Source of the DNA: Bacillota bacterium
Lineage (GTDB): Bacteria; Bacillota; Clostridia; Christensenellales; SZUA-584
Assembly: GCA_023397655.1 (NCBI GenBank)
Contig: JAEWTW010000032.1
Coordinates: 62,001 to 126,000, forward strand
Direction of reading: 5' to 3'
Length of the DNA: 64,000 nt
The first letter of the stretch is position 1. Every line of letters starts with the position of its first letter. Position numbers and translations under genes: made by a program. A model generated the notes under the pieces. That model saw nothing but the letters and a program-made list of their open reading frames with translations, was not told the origin of the DNA and made no database searches. Shown here piece after piece: positions 44,430-53,507 of this stretch.

Positions 44430-45805
44430 GCAAGAAGATGTGGGGCGGGCGGTTTTCAACGGAGACGGACGCACTGGCCGCCGGCTTTCATTCGTCCATC
44501 ACTTTTGACAGCCGCCTGTACCGCGTCGACATACAGGGCAGCATTGCCCATGCCCGCATGCTGGGCAAAACAGGTATCATCCCACAGGAGGACGCCGAGC
44601 AGATCATCTCAGGATTGCAGGATATACTGGACGATATCGACTCAGGAATGGTGTCCTTCTCTGAGCACGACGAAGACATCCACATGAACGTGGAACGGCT
44701 TCTGACTGAGCGAATCGGTGAAGCGGGCAAGCGCCTGCACACAGGGCGCAGCCGCAACGATCAGGTGGCGCTGGACGTCCGCATGTTCCTGATCGAGACG
44801 TCCGATGAGCTGACCGGCCTGTGCAAGGCGCTGATGAACGCGCTGTGTGATATCGCGTCGGATAACCTGCACACCATCATGCCCGCTTATACGCATCTGC
44901 AGAAGGCGCAGCCCACCACGCTGGCGCATCACTTGATGGCGTATGCCGAGATGCTGCTGAGAGACTGTGTGCGCTTCCAGAACGCGCGCACCGCCGCCGA
45001 CATGATGCCGCTAGGGTCCGGGGCGCTGTGCGCCACCACCTATCCTCTGGACAGGCACATGGTAGCGAACGAGCTGGGCTTTGCGGATATTACGCTCAAC
45101 AGCATGGATGCGGTGTCCGACCGCGACTGCGTGCTGGATTTCATCTATGCCTGCAGCGTGTGCGCGATGCATCTCTCCCGACTGTCGGAGGAGATCGTGC
45201 TATGGTCCACCGGAGAGTTCGCTTTCATATCGCTCAGCGATGCCTACTCCACCGGCTCATCCATCATGCCGCAGAAGAAAAATCCGGATATGGCGGAACT
45301 AATCCGCGGCAAGACAGGCCGTGTCTACGGCGACCTGATGACGCTGCTGACCGTGATGAAAGGCTTGCCGCTCGCGTACAACAAGGACATGCAGGAGGAC
45401 AAGGAGGCGCTCTTCGACGCATACGACACGATGGCTGCCTGCCTGCCTGTAATGACAGGCATGCTGCGCACGGCGGAATGGCGCACAGATAACATGCGGG
45501 ACGGAGCGGGCCGCGGCTTTACCAACGCGACGGACGCGGCGGACTATCTGGTTCGAAAGGGGCTCCCCTTCCGAGATGCCCACGAGGTGGTCGGACGGCT
45601 GGTGCTGCATTGTGAGCAGCACGGCAAAGCGCTCAGCGAGCTTTCTCTGCTGGAGCTTAAGCAGATGTCGCCGCTGTTCTCGGAGGATGTGTATGAAGCG
45701 CTGTCCCTGGAGTCCTGCGTGAAGCGCCGCGGCGTGCCGGGCGGCCCCAGTGCTGCCAGTGTACAGAAGCATATCGACCGCATACAGGAATTCATGATGC
45801 AATAA
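44426..45805 (+). CDS. argH: Argininosuccinate lyase
   Basis: Splits argininosuccinate to arginine and fumarate. The 459 residues start MSKKMWGGRFSTETD, contain RLHTGRSRNDQVALDVRM and the fumarase/aspartase signature GSSIMPQKKNPDMAE with the catalytic Ser. The His in THLQKAQPTTLAHHL is also present. It ends the argGH operon; carbamoyl phosphate would come from the carAB genes of the pyr operon, with other arg genes outside the window. Confidence 0.97.
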   Translation: MSKKMWGGRFSTETDALAAGFHSSITFDSRLYRVDIQGSIAHARMLGKTGIIPQEDAEQIISGLQDILDDIDSGMVSFSEHDEDIHMNVERLLTERIGEAGKRLHTGRSRNDQVALDVRMFLIETSDELTGLCKALMNALCDIASDNLHTIMPAYTHLQKAQPTTLAHHLMAYAEMLLRDCVRFQNARTAADMMPLGSGALCATTYPLDRHMVANELGFADITLNSMDAVSDRDCVLDFIYACSVCAMHLSRLSEEIVLWSTGEFAFISLSDAYSTGSSIMPQKKNPDMAELIRGKTGRVYGDLMTLLTVMKGLPLAYNKDMQEDKEALFDAYDTMAACLPVMTGMLRTAEWRTDNMRDGAGRGFTNATDAADYLVRKGLPFRDAHEVVGRLVLHCEQHGKALSELSLLELKQMSPLFSEDVYEALSLESCVKRRGVPGGPSAASVQKHIDRIQEFMMQ

Positions 45806-45826
45806 ATAGACACGATATTTTGTCAT

Positions 45827-45857
45827 GCCGCAGATAAAATAAATCTGCGGCTTTTTT
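45827..45857 (+). terminator. Terminator of argGH
   Basis: Perfect 9-bp stem GCCGCAGAT/ATCTGCGGC with a 7-base loop followed by T6. Confidence 0.92.
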
Positions 45858-45906
45858 CATTTTGTGGTAATATGTGCGTGTATATATTACGAACACCGGA
45901 GTGATT

Positions 45907-46392
45907 ATGGGCTTCTCTGTTGTGGGCACGATAATTGCCGTTCTATCCATTCTGCCAAGTATAATTTTCTTTGCTTTTTTCCCGCCCATCAATAAACCCG
46001 ATGGCGCTCATTCGCCTGAACCGCTTTCACTGACCCTATTGGAACGCGTCGGACAGGCAGGCTGCCTGATCATACTGGTCATTTCGCACAAATGGTTTGA
46101 TATCCGCAGCTTCGATATATGGCTGGCGATGGTCATCGCTTGTCTGCTCGTGTATTACGGCTTGTGGATCAGGTATTTCTCACAAGGCAGGCACTTCGTG
46201 CTGCTTTACAAGCCGTTTTTGTTTGTTCCCGTACCGATGGCAGTCTTTCCCATCGCGGCGTTCGGCTTTGCGGCAGTCTGGGGTCAGTCCATCTGGCTGG
46301 GCATAGCCGCGGCTCTGTTCGCGGCCGGTCACATCCCCATCAGTTTGCTGAACGTTCGCCGTATATATGATACACAAACACAGAAGCGTTAA
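45907..46392 (+). CDS. Small polytopic membrane protein, unknown function
   Basis: A 161-residue protein with about five hydrophobic segments: residues 1-26 (VVGTIIAVLSILPSIIFFAF), 45-60, 68-85, 103-120 and 125-142. It ends with a basic tail. No motif that I recognise. The ATG at 45907 follows GGAG at five bases. It sits between the argH terminator and a lipoprotein gene 45 bases downstream; the lipoprotein has its own ribosome binding site and both may be co-transcribed. Confidence 0.65.
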   Translation: MGFSVVGTIIAVLSILPSIIFFAFFPPINKPDGAHSPEPLSLTLLERVGQAGCLIILVISHKWFDIRSFDIWLAMVIACLLVYYGLWIRYFSQGRHFVLLYKPFLFVPVPMAVFPIAAFGFAAVWGQSIWLGIAAALFAAGHIPISLLNVRRIYDTQTQKR

Positions 46393-46437
46393 ATATAAAG
46401 TTTGATTATAACTTCTAAAGACAAAAGGAGTATTGGT

Positions 46438-47016
46438 ATGAAACACATTGTTCCCGTGATGCTGATTCTTTTTCTGCTGGCTCTGACCGGCTGCTCCCCA
46501 AATGCCGATGGTATTCCCGCAGCAGTGGAGACACCGGCTGCCGATGCGACACCAGTCAGCACCCCAACGCCTACAATCGGCCCGGAGCCTGCTGTCAAGC
46601 AGATAGAATATACGGCACAGTACATTCGAAAAGACAGCGGTCTGGAAGGCGAAGAATATCCTTCAACGCTGATGATACGCACGCTGGATGAGATGAACGC
46701 CTACGACGCATCGCTGGGCTATGACGAAACTTTCTTTGAGTCGCACGCGCTGCTGCTTGTCCGGCTTATGGAAACCAGTGGCTCGACCAGCCACAATGTT
46801 GCCAGCGTTGCCAGCGACGGCAATGCACTGAATGTGTCCATCATCCGCCTGCGTCCCGAAATCGGCACCGACGACATGGCGGCCTGGCATATACTGATAG
46901 AGCTACCCGCCGATGTTCCGGACGATATCAAACTGGATTTATCTGAGGTGTCTATGGGCCATAAGGATGAAATTAAAAAGAAAGATGATGTCGCAAAGCC
47001 AAGTGATAAAAAGTAA
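46438..47016 (+). CDS. Putative lipoprotein
   Basis: A 192-residue exported protein. The signal peptide ends with lipobox LALTGC (Cys at about residue 18), followed by a Thr/Pro-rich linker and a compact domain (about 55-175; SLEGEEYPSTLM-like start, ending ADVPDDIKLDLSEVSMGH). The domain pattern recalls PrcB-type/protease-inhibitor-like modules, but I cannot assign it. The tail is Lys-rich. ATG at 46438 with AAAGGAG. Substrate for the Lgt encoded at the window start. Confidence 0.75.
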   Translation: MKHIVPVMLILFLLALTGCSPNADGIPAAVETPAADATPVSTPTPTIGPEPAVKQIEYTAQYIRKDSGLEGEEYPSTLMIRTLDEMNAYDASLGYDETFFESHALLLVRLMETSGSTSHNVASVASDGNALNVSIIRLRPEIGTDDMAAWHILIELPADVPDDIKLDLSEVSMGHKDEIKKKDDVAKPSDKK

Positions 47017-47059
47017 TAACCGCAGGTGTTTCCCCCAGTATGATGCAGGCAGGACGCTG

Positions 47060-47449
47060 TTATAACTTGCTTGGGCAATTTATGCATCGCCCGCGGTGTA
47101 CGCATATGAGGCTGCCGCAGTCCGGACACGTCCATTTTGCAGCCTGTTCATTAAGAAATACGTTCATACCCTGAACGCGGATAACTTCAAGGTTGGCCAG
47201 CATGCTCATACCGTACTTCGTCCGGTACCGTTTATCCAACTGTTTAAGACGCTGGCAGGGCTTCTCACACAGGCTGCAGTCTGCCCAGCTGTTTTCCAAG
47301 CGGGTCTTACAGTTCTTTATAACGCAGCGGCGGCAGTACTCAGAGGGAATGTTGTCGCTTCGGCAGCCGTCACAATGGTTCTTATCCCTTTGATACGCAT
47401 AGCATAAAGCACAATTCATACCGCATGGCGCAATCAATGCAGCGTCCAT
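47060..47449 (-). CDS. DUF3795-type cysteine-rich protein
   Basis: A 129-residue protein with about 16 cysteines, opening with APCGMNCALCYAYQRDKNHC, the DUF3795 pattern, then CDGCR, CRRCVIKNC and CSLCEKPC, and a C-terminal CPDCG ribbon. Likely binds zinc or an iron-sulfur cluster; function unknown. RBS AGGAGG. It is 18 bases downstream of proA on the same strand, so is probably co-transcribed with it. Confidence 0.8.
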   Translation of the reverse strand: MDAALIAPCGMNCALCYAYQRDKNHCDGCRSDNIPSEYCRRCVIKNCKTRLENSWADCSLCEKPCQRLKQLDKRYRTKYGMSMLANLEVIRVQGMNVFLNEQAAKWTCPDCGSLICVHRGRCINCPSKL

Positions 47450-47467
47450 TGCAACAATCCTCCTGAT

Positions 47468-48703
47468 TTATCTGATCTGCCCGTCCCCCCGAATGATGTA
47501 CTTATAGGTCGTGAGCTCTTCCAGCCCCATCGGCCCGCGGGCGTGCAGCTTCTGCGTGCTGATGCCTATCTCCGCGCCGAAGCCGAATTCGCCGCCGTCG
47601 GTGAACCGCGTGGAAGCGTTGACATACACCGCCGCCGAGTCCACCTGCGCGAGAAACTTCTCCGCACTGGCGTAATCCTTCGTTACAATGGCTTCCGAGT
47701 GCTTGGTGCCGTATTTGTTGATATGCGCAATCGCTTCATCCACACCGGAGACCACCTTGACGGCAAGTATGTAGTCCAAAAACTCAGTGTAGTAATCCTC
47801 ATCGGTTGCTTCCTTCGCGTTGATGATGCTGCAGGTTTTCTCACAGCCGCGTAGTTCTACATTGGATAACCGCTCCGCCATTTTGGGCAAAAACGCTGCC
47901 GCCACAGCCTCATGCACCAACAGCGATTCCGCCGCGTTGCATACCGAAGGCCGGCTCGTCTTCGCGTTATGGATGATCTCGATGCCCATCTCGATGTCCG
48001 CCGTCGCGTCAATATAGACGTGGCAGTTCCCTGTGCCTGTCTCGATGACCGGAACCGTCGCGTTTTTGACGACGCTCTGTATCAGCCCCGCTCCGCCACG
48101 CGGTATCAGTACGTCGATCACGCCGTTCAAGCCCATCATATATGTCGCCGCTTCGCGCGAGGTGTCGTCGATTAGTTGTATGGCATCCGCCGGAAAACCG
48201 GTGCGCTCCGCTGCTTCACGGAGCACGGCCACCACCGCCTTGTTGGAATGGATGGCGTCGCTGCCGCCGCGCAGCACCACTGCGTTGCCCGTTTTCAGGC
48301 ACAACCCCGCAGCGTCCGACGTTACGTTGGGACGGGCTTCGTAGATGATGCCGATCACACCCAATGGCACGCGCTGCTTGGTGATGGCGAGTCCATTGGG
48401 CCGGAGCGCACCGTGCAGCACTTCACCCACAGGATCGCGCAATGCCGCAACGTCCCGCAGCCCCTGAGCCATGCCCTCGATACGCTTGCCGGACAAGGAC
48501 AACCTGTCGATCATGTAGGGCGCCGTATCCCTCGCCTTCGCCGCATCCACGTCCTTTGCGTTCTCCGCCACAATATAGTCAGCTCTGGCAACCAGCGCAT
48601 CCGCCATTGCCAGCAGCGCCTTGTTCTTCTCGCTTTCCCCCATGCAGGCCAGCGTAGCCGCAGCCTTCTTCGCGCTCAGCGCTTTATCCAGCACATGCTG
48701 CAT
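47468..48703 (-). CDS. proA: Gamma-glutamyl phosphate reductase
   Basis: Reduces glutamyl-5-phosphate to glutamate semialdehyde for proline. The 411 residues have the aldehyde-dehydrogenase fold: LGVIGIIYEARPNVTSDAAG and KTGNAVVLRGGSDAIHSN bind NADPH. The catalytic Cys is in SRPSVCNAAESLLVHE, and FGFGAEIGISTQKLHARGPM is the C-terminal signature. The ATG at 48703 follows GGGAGG; the frame extends 20 codons upstream over the promoter. No proB adjoins it, which is unusual. Confidence 0.95.
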   Translation of the reverse strand: MQHVLDKALSAKKAAATLACMGESEKNKALLAMADALVARADYIVAENAKDVDAAKARDTAPYMIDRLSLSGKRIEGMAQGLRDVAALRDPVGEVLHGALRPNGLAITKQRVPLGVIGIIYEARPNVTSDAAGLCLKTGNAVVLRGGSDAIHSNKAVVAVLREAAERTGFPADAIQLIDDTSREAATYMMGLNGVIDVLIPRGGAGLIQSVVKNATVPVIETGTGNCHVYIDATADIEMGIEIIHNAKTSRPSVCNAAESLLVHEAVAAAFLPKMAERLSNVELRGCEKTCSIINAKEATDEDYYTEFLDYILAVKVVSGVDEAIAHINKYGTKHSEAIVTKDYASAEKFLAQVDSAAVYVNASTRFTDGGEFGFGAEIGISTQKLHARGPMGLEELTTYKYIIRGDGQIR

Positions 48704-48734
48704 GATAATCCTCCCAAAATCGCTTATTGGCGCT

Positions 48735-48763
48735 ATTATAACATTATTTGCATCCGAAGTCAC
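48735..48763 (-). promoter_or_regulatory. proA promoter
   Basis: GTGACT and TATAAT with a 17-base spacer on the minus strand. It physically overlaps the divergent promoter of the fbpA gene. Confidence 0.6.
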
Positions 48764-48776
48764 GAGGCGTTATAAT
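48748..48776 (+). promoter_or_regulatory. fbpA/rqcH promoter
   Basis: TTGCAT and TATAAT with a 17-base spacer, 22 bases before the ATG. Confidence 0.7.
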
Positions 48777-48798
48777 ACTGTTTCATGGAGGGCGCGAT

Positions 48799-50544
48799 AT
48801 GACACTGGACGGACTAACGCTGAATGTAATCGTGAATGAAATAAAGGAGCCTGTGTTGGGCTGCAAGGTGGATAAGGTTCACCAGCCGCAGCCGGACACA
48901 ATTGTGCTCTCTTTACGCGCGCCGGGACGAAGCCCCAAACTGTTGATCAGTGCGGGTGCGTTCGATTCACGTTTGCACCTGACTGAGCAGAAATATCCCA
49001 ATCCGCCGTCACCGCCCATGTTCTGCATGTTTTTACGAAAACATCTCACTGGGGCGAAGATCGTCTCAATTGAGCAAACGGGACTGGAGCGCATCGTGCG
49101 TCTGTCTATGGAGGCCAAAGACGAACTGGGGCTGCCGCGAACGCTGACACTGATCGCGGAGCTGATGGGCAAATACTCCAACGTGATCCTTATCAATGAG
49201 CAGAATGTGGTGATGGACAGCATGCGCCATGTGTCGTCGGCGCAGAGCCGTGTGCGCAGTGTGCTGCCGGGGCTTATCTACGAGGAACCGCTTTCGTCCA
49301 AGCTGAACCCGTTTACCATATCACGCGCGACGCTCGCGGAGATGCTGGGCAAGCGCGGCAAGACAAAGCTCAAGAGCTATTTGTCTCAGTTTCTTCAGGG
49401 CATCTCTGGCCCAACCGCCGATGAACTGCTGTGGCGCTATATGCCCGAAGGCTATGAGGAGCATCCGCGCGAAGCGGAACGCATGGCAGATGTGATACGC
49501 GGCTTTTTCAACGAACTCGAAACACCCCGCCCGACGTTGTATAACCGCGACGGGGCGCCTTTTTTCTATGCTCCGGTACCTTTCCATAGCGTACAGGCAC
49601 AATCCGCAGAGAACTTTGGCTCCGCGAACGACATGATTGACGCTTATTACTTTCGTTTGCGGCTTATCGGAGCGCTGGCGCGCAAGCGGGAGTCATTGGG
49701 CAGACTGACTCAAAAGCATATTGAAAAGCTGAGCCAGACGCTCCAAAAGCAGCTGGAAAGCCTGGAACAATCTAAGAAGGCTGATCGTCACAAAATGCTG
49801 GGGGATATCATAACGGCCAACATTTACCGCATCTCACGGGGGCAATCCAAACTGGTTGCGCAGGATTATGATACGGGTGAAGACGTTTTGGTGGAACTGG
49901 ACACGCGTCTTTCCCCTGCCGCCAACGCTCAGCAGCATTATAAACGTTATAACAAGCTGAAAAGCGGCCTCGACATCACCGCGCGCCGTATGGCGGATAC
50001 GCAAAAGGAGCTTGGTTTTTTGGAAAGCGTACTGGTGTCGCTGGATTCCTGTGAGACGATGGACGAGCTGTTCGAGGTGGAATACGAACTAGCCCGCGCC
50101 GGATATGCGCCCCGCACAAAAGAAGCGCCGCAGAAGTCCACGCAGGAACCATCCCGCCCGCACAGGTTCATATCTTCGGACGGCATGGTTATACTGGCTG
50201 GCAAAAACAACCGTCAGAACGACCTGTTGACGATGAAAACCGCGGAACAGGACGACATATGGCTGCACACCAAGGATATTCCCGGTGCACATGTGCTGAT
50301 CACCGGGGCAAAGGGTCAGCCGCCTGAAACCACGCTGCTGGAAGCCGCGGGCATCGCCGCCTATCTCAGCAAGGCAAAAAACGGCGGCAAGGTGGCGGTA
50401 GACTATGCGCCGCGAAAAAATATACGCAAGCCCAACGGCGCACGCCCGGGCATGGTGGTGTACGAGAACTACAAAACCATACTCGTGCCTGCCAGCCGCG
50501 ATACCTTTGAACGCCTGATTGTGAGCGTTTCGGATAAGCCTTAG
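48799..50544 (+). CDS. rqcH: NFACT-family protein RqcH (FbpA/Rqc2)
   Basis: RqcH binds obstructed 50S subunits and directs alanine tailing of stalled nascent chains; older work named homologues fibronectin-binding protein FbpA. The 581-residue protein shows NFACT-N (MTLDGLTLNVIVNEIKEPV... PPSPPMFCMFLRKHLTGAKI), a helix-hairpin-helix region, a coiled coil (about 300-400) and the NFACT-R domain (FISSDGMVILAGKNNRQND, DIWLHTKDIPGAHVLI). The ATG at 48799 follows GGAGGG; the longer open frame begins within the promoter. Confidence 0.92.
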   Translation: MTLDGLTLNVIVNEIKEPVLGCKVDKVHQPQPDTIVLSLRAPGRSPKLLISAGAFDSRLHLTEQKYPNPPSPPMFCMFLRKHLTGAKIVSIEQTGLERIVRLSMEAKDELGLPRTLTLIAELMGKYSNVILINEQNVVMDSMRHVSSAQSRVRSVLPGLIYEEPLSSKLNPFTISRATLAEMLGKRGKTKLKSYLSQFLQGISGPTADELLWRYMPEGYEEHPREAERMADVIRGFFNELETPRPTLYNRDGAPFFYAPVPFHSVQAQSAENFGSANDMIDAYYFRLRLIGALARKRESLGRLTQKHIEKLSQTLQKQLESLEQSKKADRHKMLGDIITANIYRISRGQSKLVAQDYDTGEDVLVELDTRLSPAANAQQHYKRYNKLKSGLDITARRMADTQKELGFLESVLVSLDSCETMDELFEVEYELARAGYAPRTKEAPQKSTQEPSRPHRFISSDGMVILAGKNNRQNDLLTMKTAEQDDIWLHTKDIPGAHVLITGAKGQPPETTLLEAAGIAAYLSKAKNGGKVAVDYAPRKNIRKPNGARPGMVVYENYKTILVPASRDTFERLIVSVSDKP

Positions 50545-50563
50545 CTTTCCTGTTTATTCTGGC

Positions 50564-50815
50564 TTAATAACCCATATCGCTTTTATTCGCAGGAGGGTTG
50601 TAAGTGTCTTCTTCCTTTTTGCTCTTAAACCACAGGTATATCCCAAGACCCGGTACGAGTGATGCCAGAGCAAACACCAGCATCCAACCGAAAAGGGCAA
50701 TCCCGTTGTCTCCGCCCTTCTTGGTATACCGATAGGCCGTACCGTAAGCGAAAAAAATCTGGACGATATAAACGATATTCCATATAACAAGTAACGGCGA
50801 GCTGTAAAACGGCAT
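50564..50815 (-). CDS. Small two-helix membrane protein (PLDc_N-like)
   Basis: An 83-residue protein with two transmembrane helices (about 8-26 and 41-62) joined by a YRYTKKGGDNGIA loop, and a charged tail (KSKKEED). The arrangement resembles the PLDc_N domain, a short membrane module found alone or before cardiolipin synthases. RBS AAAGGAG. Function unknown. It converges with rqcH. Confidence 0.65.
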   Translation of the reverse strand: MPFYSSPLLVIWNIVYIVQIFFAYGTAYRYTKKGGDNGIALFGWMLVFALASLVPGLGIYLWFKSKKEEDTYNPPANKSDMGY

Positions 50816-50914
50816 GTCATTCTCCTTTATATTGTATTTATTTCTACAATTTATCTCATTATAGCTTATCGTTTTGATGTTACCAAGTCCTTTTTGCTTA
50901 ATTCTGATAAATAA

Positions 50915-50940
50915 AAAAAGACCCTTTATCAGGTCTTTTT
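50915..50940 (-). terminator. Terminator after yajC
   Basis: AAAAAGACC and GGTCTTTTT pair around an 8-base loop; on the minus strand a T run continues. It lies 10 bases after the yajC stop codon and ends the ruv-queA-tgt-yajC operon. Confidence 0.85.
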
Positions 50941-50950
50941 GTTTCAGAGG

Positions 50951-51247
50951 TTACTTCTTGTCCAACTCCTGCTCAGGCAGCTCGGAATCTTCCACAGTTG
51001 CGATAGCACCCTTCGTATACACGAGACGGACCTTGTCGGGAAGCGCTTCGATCGTCACCAAATCTTCCTTCACCGCCACGATTTTGCCGTACATACCACC
51101 GATTGTTTTAATCATTTTGCCGGGCTTTAAGCTGTCCATCAGCGCCTGCTGCTGTTTTTTGCGGCGCCTCTGGGGAATAATCATGAGCAGTATGAAAACT
51201 ACAAATATGCCGCCCAACATCAAATATTGCGTCCACTCCGCATTCAT
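50951..51247 (-). CDS. yajC: Preprotein translocase accessory subunit YajC
   Basis: A 98-residue single-pass membrane protein that associates with SecDF-SecYEG. One N-terminal helix (LMLGGIFVVFILLMIIPQ) precedes RRRKKQQQALMDSLKPG and a small beta domain containing GKMIKTIGGMYGKIVAV, the YajC hallmark. Last gene of the ruv operon, downstream of tgt as in most Firmicutes. Confidence 0.93.
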   Translation of the reverse strand: MNAEWTQYLMLGGIFVVFILLMIIPQRRRKKQQQALMDSLKPGKMIKTIGGMYGKIVAVKEDLVTIEALPDKVRLVYTKGAIATVEDSELPEQELDKK

Positions 51248-51328
51248 TATAAAATACCTTCCTTTATCGAATTTCCTAAGTACATATACTATATGACCCG
51301 CCTATAATTATCAACAACTTTTTTAGTT

Positions 51329-52438
51329 TTAGTGCCTATAGTTCGCAAAAAATTCATTTTTGAAGGATAAAAATCGATCTTCCTCTATCGCGCGCCGAAT
51401 ATCGCCCATAAATTGAGTGGAAGCGTGTACGTTGTGTATTGACAGCAGCGTCGCGCCCAGAATTTCGCCCGCCTTTATCAGGTGGCGGATATACGCGCGC
51501 GTGAAGTTGCGGCAGGCGTAACAATCGCAGTTTTCATCGATCGGGCGAAAGTCCCGCGCGTACTGCGCGTTGCGGACAACCAACCGTCCCGTGCGCGTGA
51601 GCGCCGTCCCGTTGCGCGCCATACGTGTCTGCAGCACACAGTCGAACATGTCCACGCCTCGTGCCACACCGTCCACAAAGCAGTCGAAGCTGCCTACACC
51701 CATCAGATAACGCGGCTTGTTCTCGTTCAACAGAGGCACCGTTACATCCAGCATATCGTTCATGATGGGTTTGGGTTCCCCCACCGACAGTCCGCCGATG
51801 GCGTTTCCCGGAAAGTCCATCGAATCGATCACTTTGGCGCTTTCCTGACGCAGGTCGGCGAAGGTACCGCCCTGCACGATGCCGAACAACGCTTGATCCT
51901 CGCGCGTTTTGGCGTCCTTGCAGCGCTGCGCCCATCTGTGCGTGCGCTCCATTGCGGATACCACAGTCTTATATTCTGCCGGCCACGCGGTGCATTCGTC
52001 GAACGCCATGATGATGTCCGCACCCAGCGCCTGTTCAATCTCCATTGCCTTCTCCGGCGTCAGCATGTGCCGCGAGCCGTCGAGGTGGGATGCAAACATC
52101 GCGCCCTGTTCGGTGATTTTGCGCAGCGCCCCCAGCGAGAACACCTGAAAGCCGCCGCTGTCCGTGAGTATCGGCTTGTCCCAGTTCATGAACTTGTGCA
52201 GACCACCCGCCTCGCGCACCAACTCGTGGCCGGGGCGCATATACAGGTGATAAGTGTTCGCGAGTATGATCTCCGCGCCCGTTTCCTTCACCTGATCGGG
52301 CGTCATCGCCTTCACGGTAGCTTGTGTTCCCACCGGCATGTAGACAGGAGTCTTGATCTCACCGTGCGGCGTGTTGAGCACGCCGATGCGGGCCATAGTA
52401 TTCGTACATTTCTTCTCTATTGAAAAGCTTATTGCCAT
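51329..52438 (-). CDS. tgt: tRNA-guanine transglycosylase
   Basis: Exchanges guanine 34 for the queuosine precursor preQ1 in tRNA. The 369-residue protein has ILTDSGGFQVFSLG with the catalytic Asp, LMGVGSFDCFVDGVARG, and the zinc site C-x-C-x2-C (NCDCYACRNFTRAYIRHL). The ATG at 52438 lies 4 bases after CGGAGGA; an in-frame start 7 codons upstream is less supported. 46 bases after queA, the next enzyme of the same pathway. Confidence 0.96.
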   Translation of the reverse strand: MAISFSIEKKCTNTMARIGVLNTPHGEIKTPVYMPVGTQATVKAMTPDQVKETGAEIILANTYHLYMRPGHELVREAGGLHKFMNWDKPILTDSGGFQVFSLGALRKITEQGAMFASHLDGSRHMLTPEKAMEIEQALGADIIMAFDECTAWPAEYKTVVSAMERTHRWAQRCKDAKTREDQALFGIVQGGTFADLRQESAKVIDSMDFPGNAIGGLSVGEPKPIMNDMLDVTVPLLNENKPRYLMGVGSFDCFVDGVARGVDMFDCVLQTRMARNGTALTRTGRLVVRNAQYARDFRPIDENCDCYACRNFTRAYIRHLIKAGEILGATLLSIHNVHASTQFMGDIRRAIEEDRFLSFKNEFFANYRH

Positions 52439-52484
52439 TTTTCCTCCGAAAAACTGCATTTAATGAAATACTTCGGGGCTCCGA

Positions 52485-53507
52485 TTATATAATCAGCATC
52501 GCGTCGCCGAAGCTGAAGAAGCGGTAACGCTTCTCCACAGCATCCTTGTACAATGACAGCGTTCGGCCGCGTCCTGCAAACGCCGAAACCAGCATGATAA
52601 GCGTGGATTCGGGCAAGTGAAAGTTGGTGACCAGCGCGTCCACCGCTTTAAACCGGTAGCCCGGCGTGATGAATATGCTCGTTTCTCCGCCGCCCGCATG
52701 CACTATTCCCGCGTCGTCCGACACCGATTCCAGCGTACGCACGCAGGTGGTGCCAACCGCAATGATACATCCGCCGCTTTGCCTTGCGTTGTTGATGGCG
52801 GCAGCAGCCTCTTCGGACACCTCGTAGTGCTCGCTGTGCATCACGTGCTCTTCTACTGATATAACTTTCACCGGGCGGAACGTGCCCAGCCCCACGTGCA
52901 GCGTTAGCCTTGCGATGACGATATCCATGCCCGCAATCTTGTCCAGCAGCTCCGGCGTGAAGTGCAAACCGGCGGTGGGCGCAGCAGCAGAGCCCTGCTC
53001 GCGCGCGTATACCGTCTGGTAGCGCGACTTGTCCTCCAGCTTCTCGTGGATGTACGGCGGCAGCGGCATCTCGCCCAGCTCGTCCAATATCGCCTCGAAC
53101 ACACCGTCAAACGAGAACCGCACCTCGGTGACACCGTCTTCCTTCTTCTCCACGATCATGGCGGAAAGCTTGTCCGAGAACACCACTTCATCGCCGACGC
53201 GCAGCTTTTTGCCCGGTTTGCAGATGATGTCCCACGTGTCCAGCGACAGGCGGCGCAGCAGCAGAAACTCCACCGCCCTGTCCGTGCCCTTCTTGACGCC
53301 GTACAGGCGCGCGGGTATCACGCGGGTGTCGTTGATCACCAGCACGTCGCCCGGGTGCAGGTATTCGGTAATGTCGGAAAATACGCGGTGCGCCGTCTCG
53401 TGCGTCTCCCTATTGTATACCAGCAGGCGCGACGCATCCCGCTGCTCTATCGGCGTCTGGGCGATCAGCGATTCGTCCAGCTCGTAGTAAAAATCCCTTG
53501 TCCTCAA
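52485..53507 (-). CDS. queA: S-adenosylmethionine:tRNA ribosyltransferase-isomerase
   Basis: Builds epoxyqueuosine on tRNA from SAM after Tgt. The 340-residue protein begins RTRDFYYELDESLIAQTP and has VINDTRVIPARLYG, AAAPTAGLHFTPELL and NFHLPESTLIMLVSAFAG, all family signatures. Start is TTG, lying directly after the ruvB stop codon, with GGAGGG inside the end of ruvB; translation is therefore coupled. Confidence 0.95.
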   Translation of the reverse strand: MRTRDFYYELDESLIAQTPIEQRDASRLLVYNRETHETAHRVFSDITEYLHPGDVLVINDTRVIPARLYGVKKGTDRAVEFLLLRRLSLDTWDIICKPGKKLRVGDEVVFSDKLSAMIVEKKEDGVTEVRFSFDGVFEAILDELGEMPLPPYIHEKLEDKSRYQTVYAREQGSAAAPTAGLHFTPELLDKIAGMDIVIARLTLHVGLGTFRPVKVISVEEHVMHSEHYEVSEEAAAAINNARQSGGCIIAVGTTCVRTLESVSDDAGIVHAGGGETSIFITPGYRFKAVDALVTNFHLPESTLIMLVSAFAGRGRTLSLYKDAVEKRYRFFSFGDAMLII

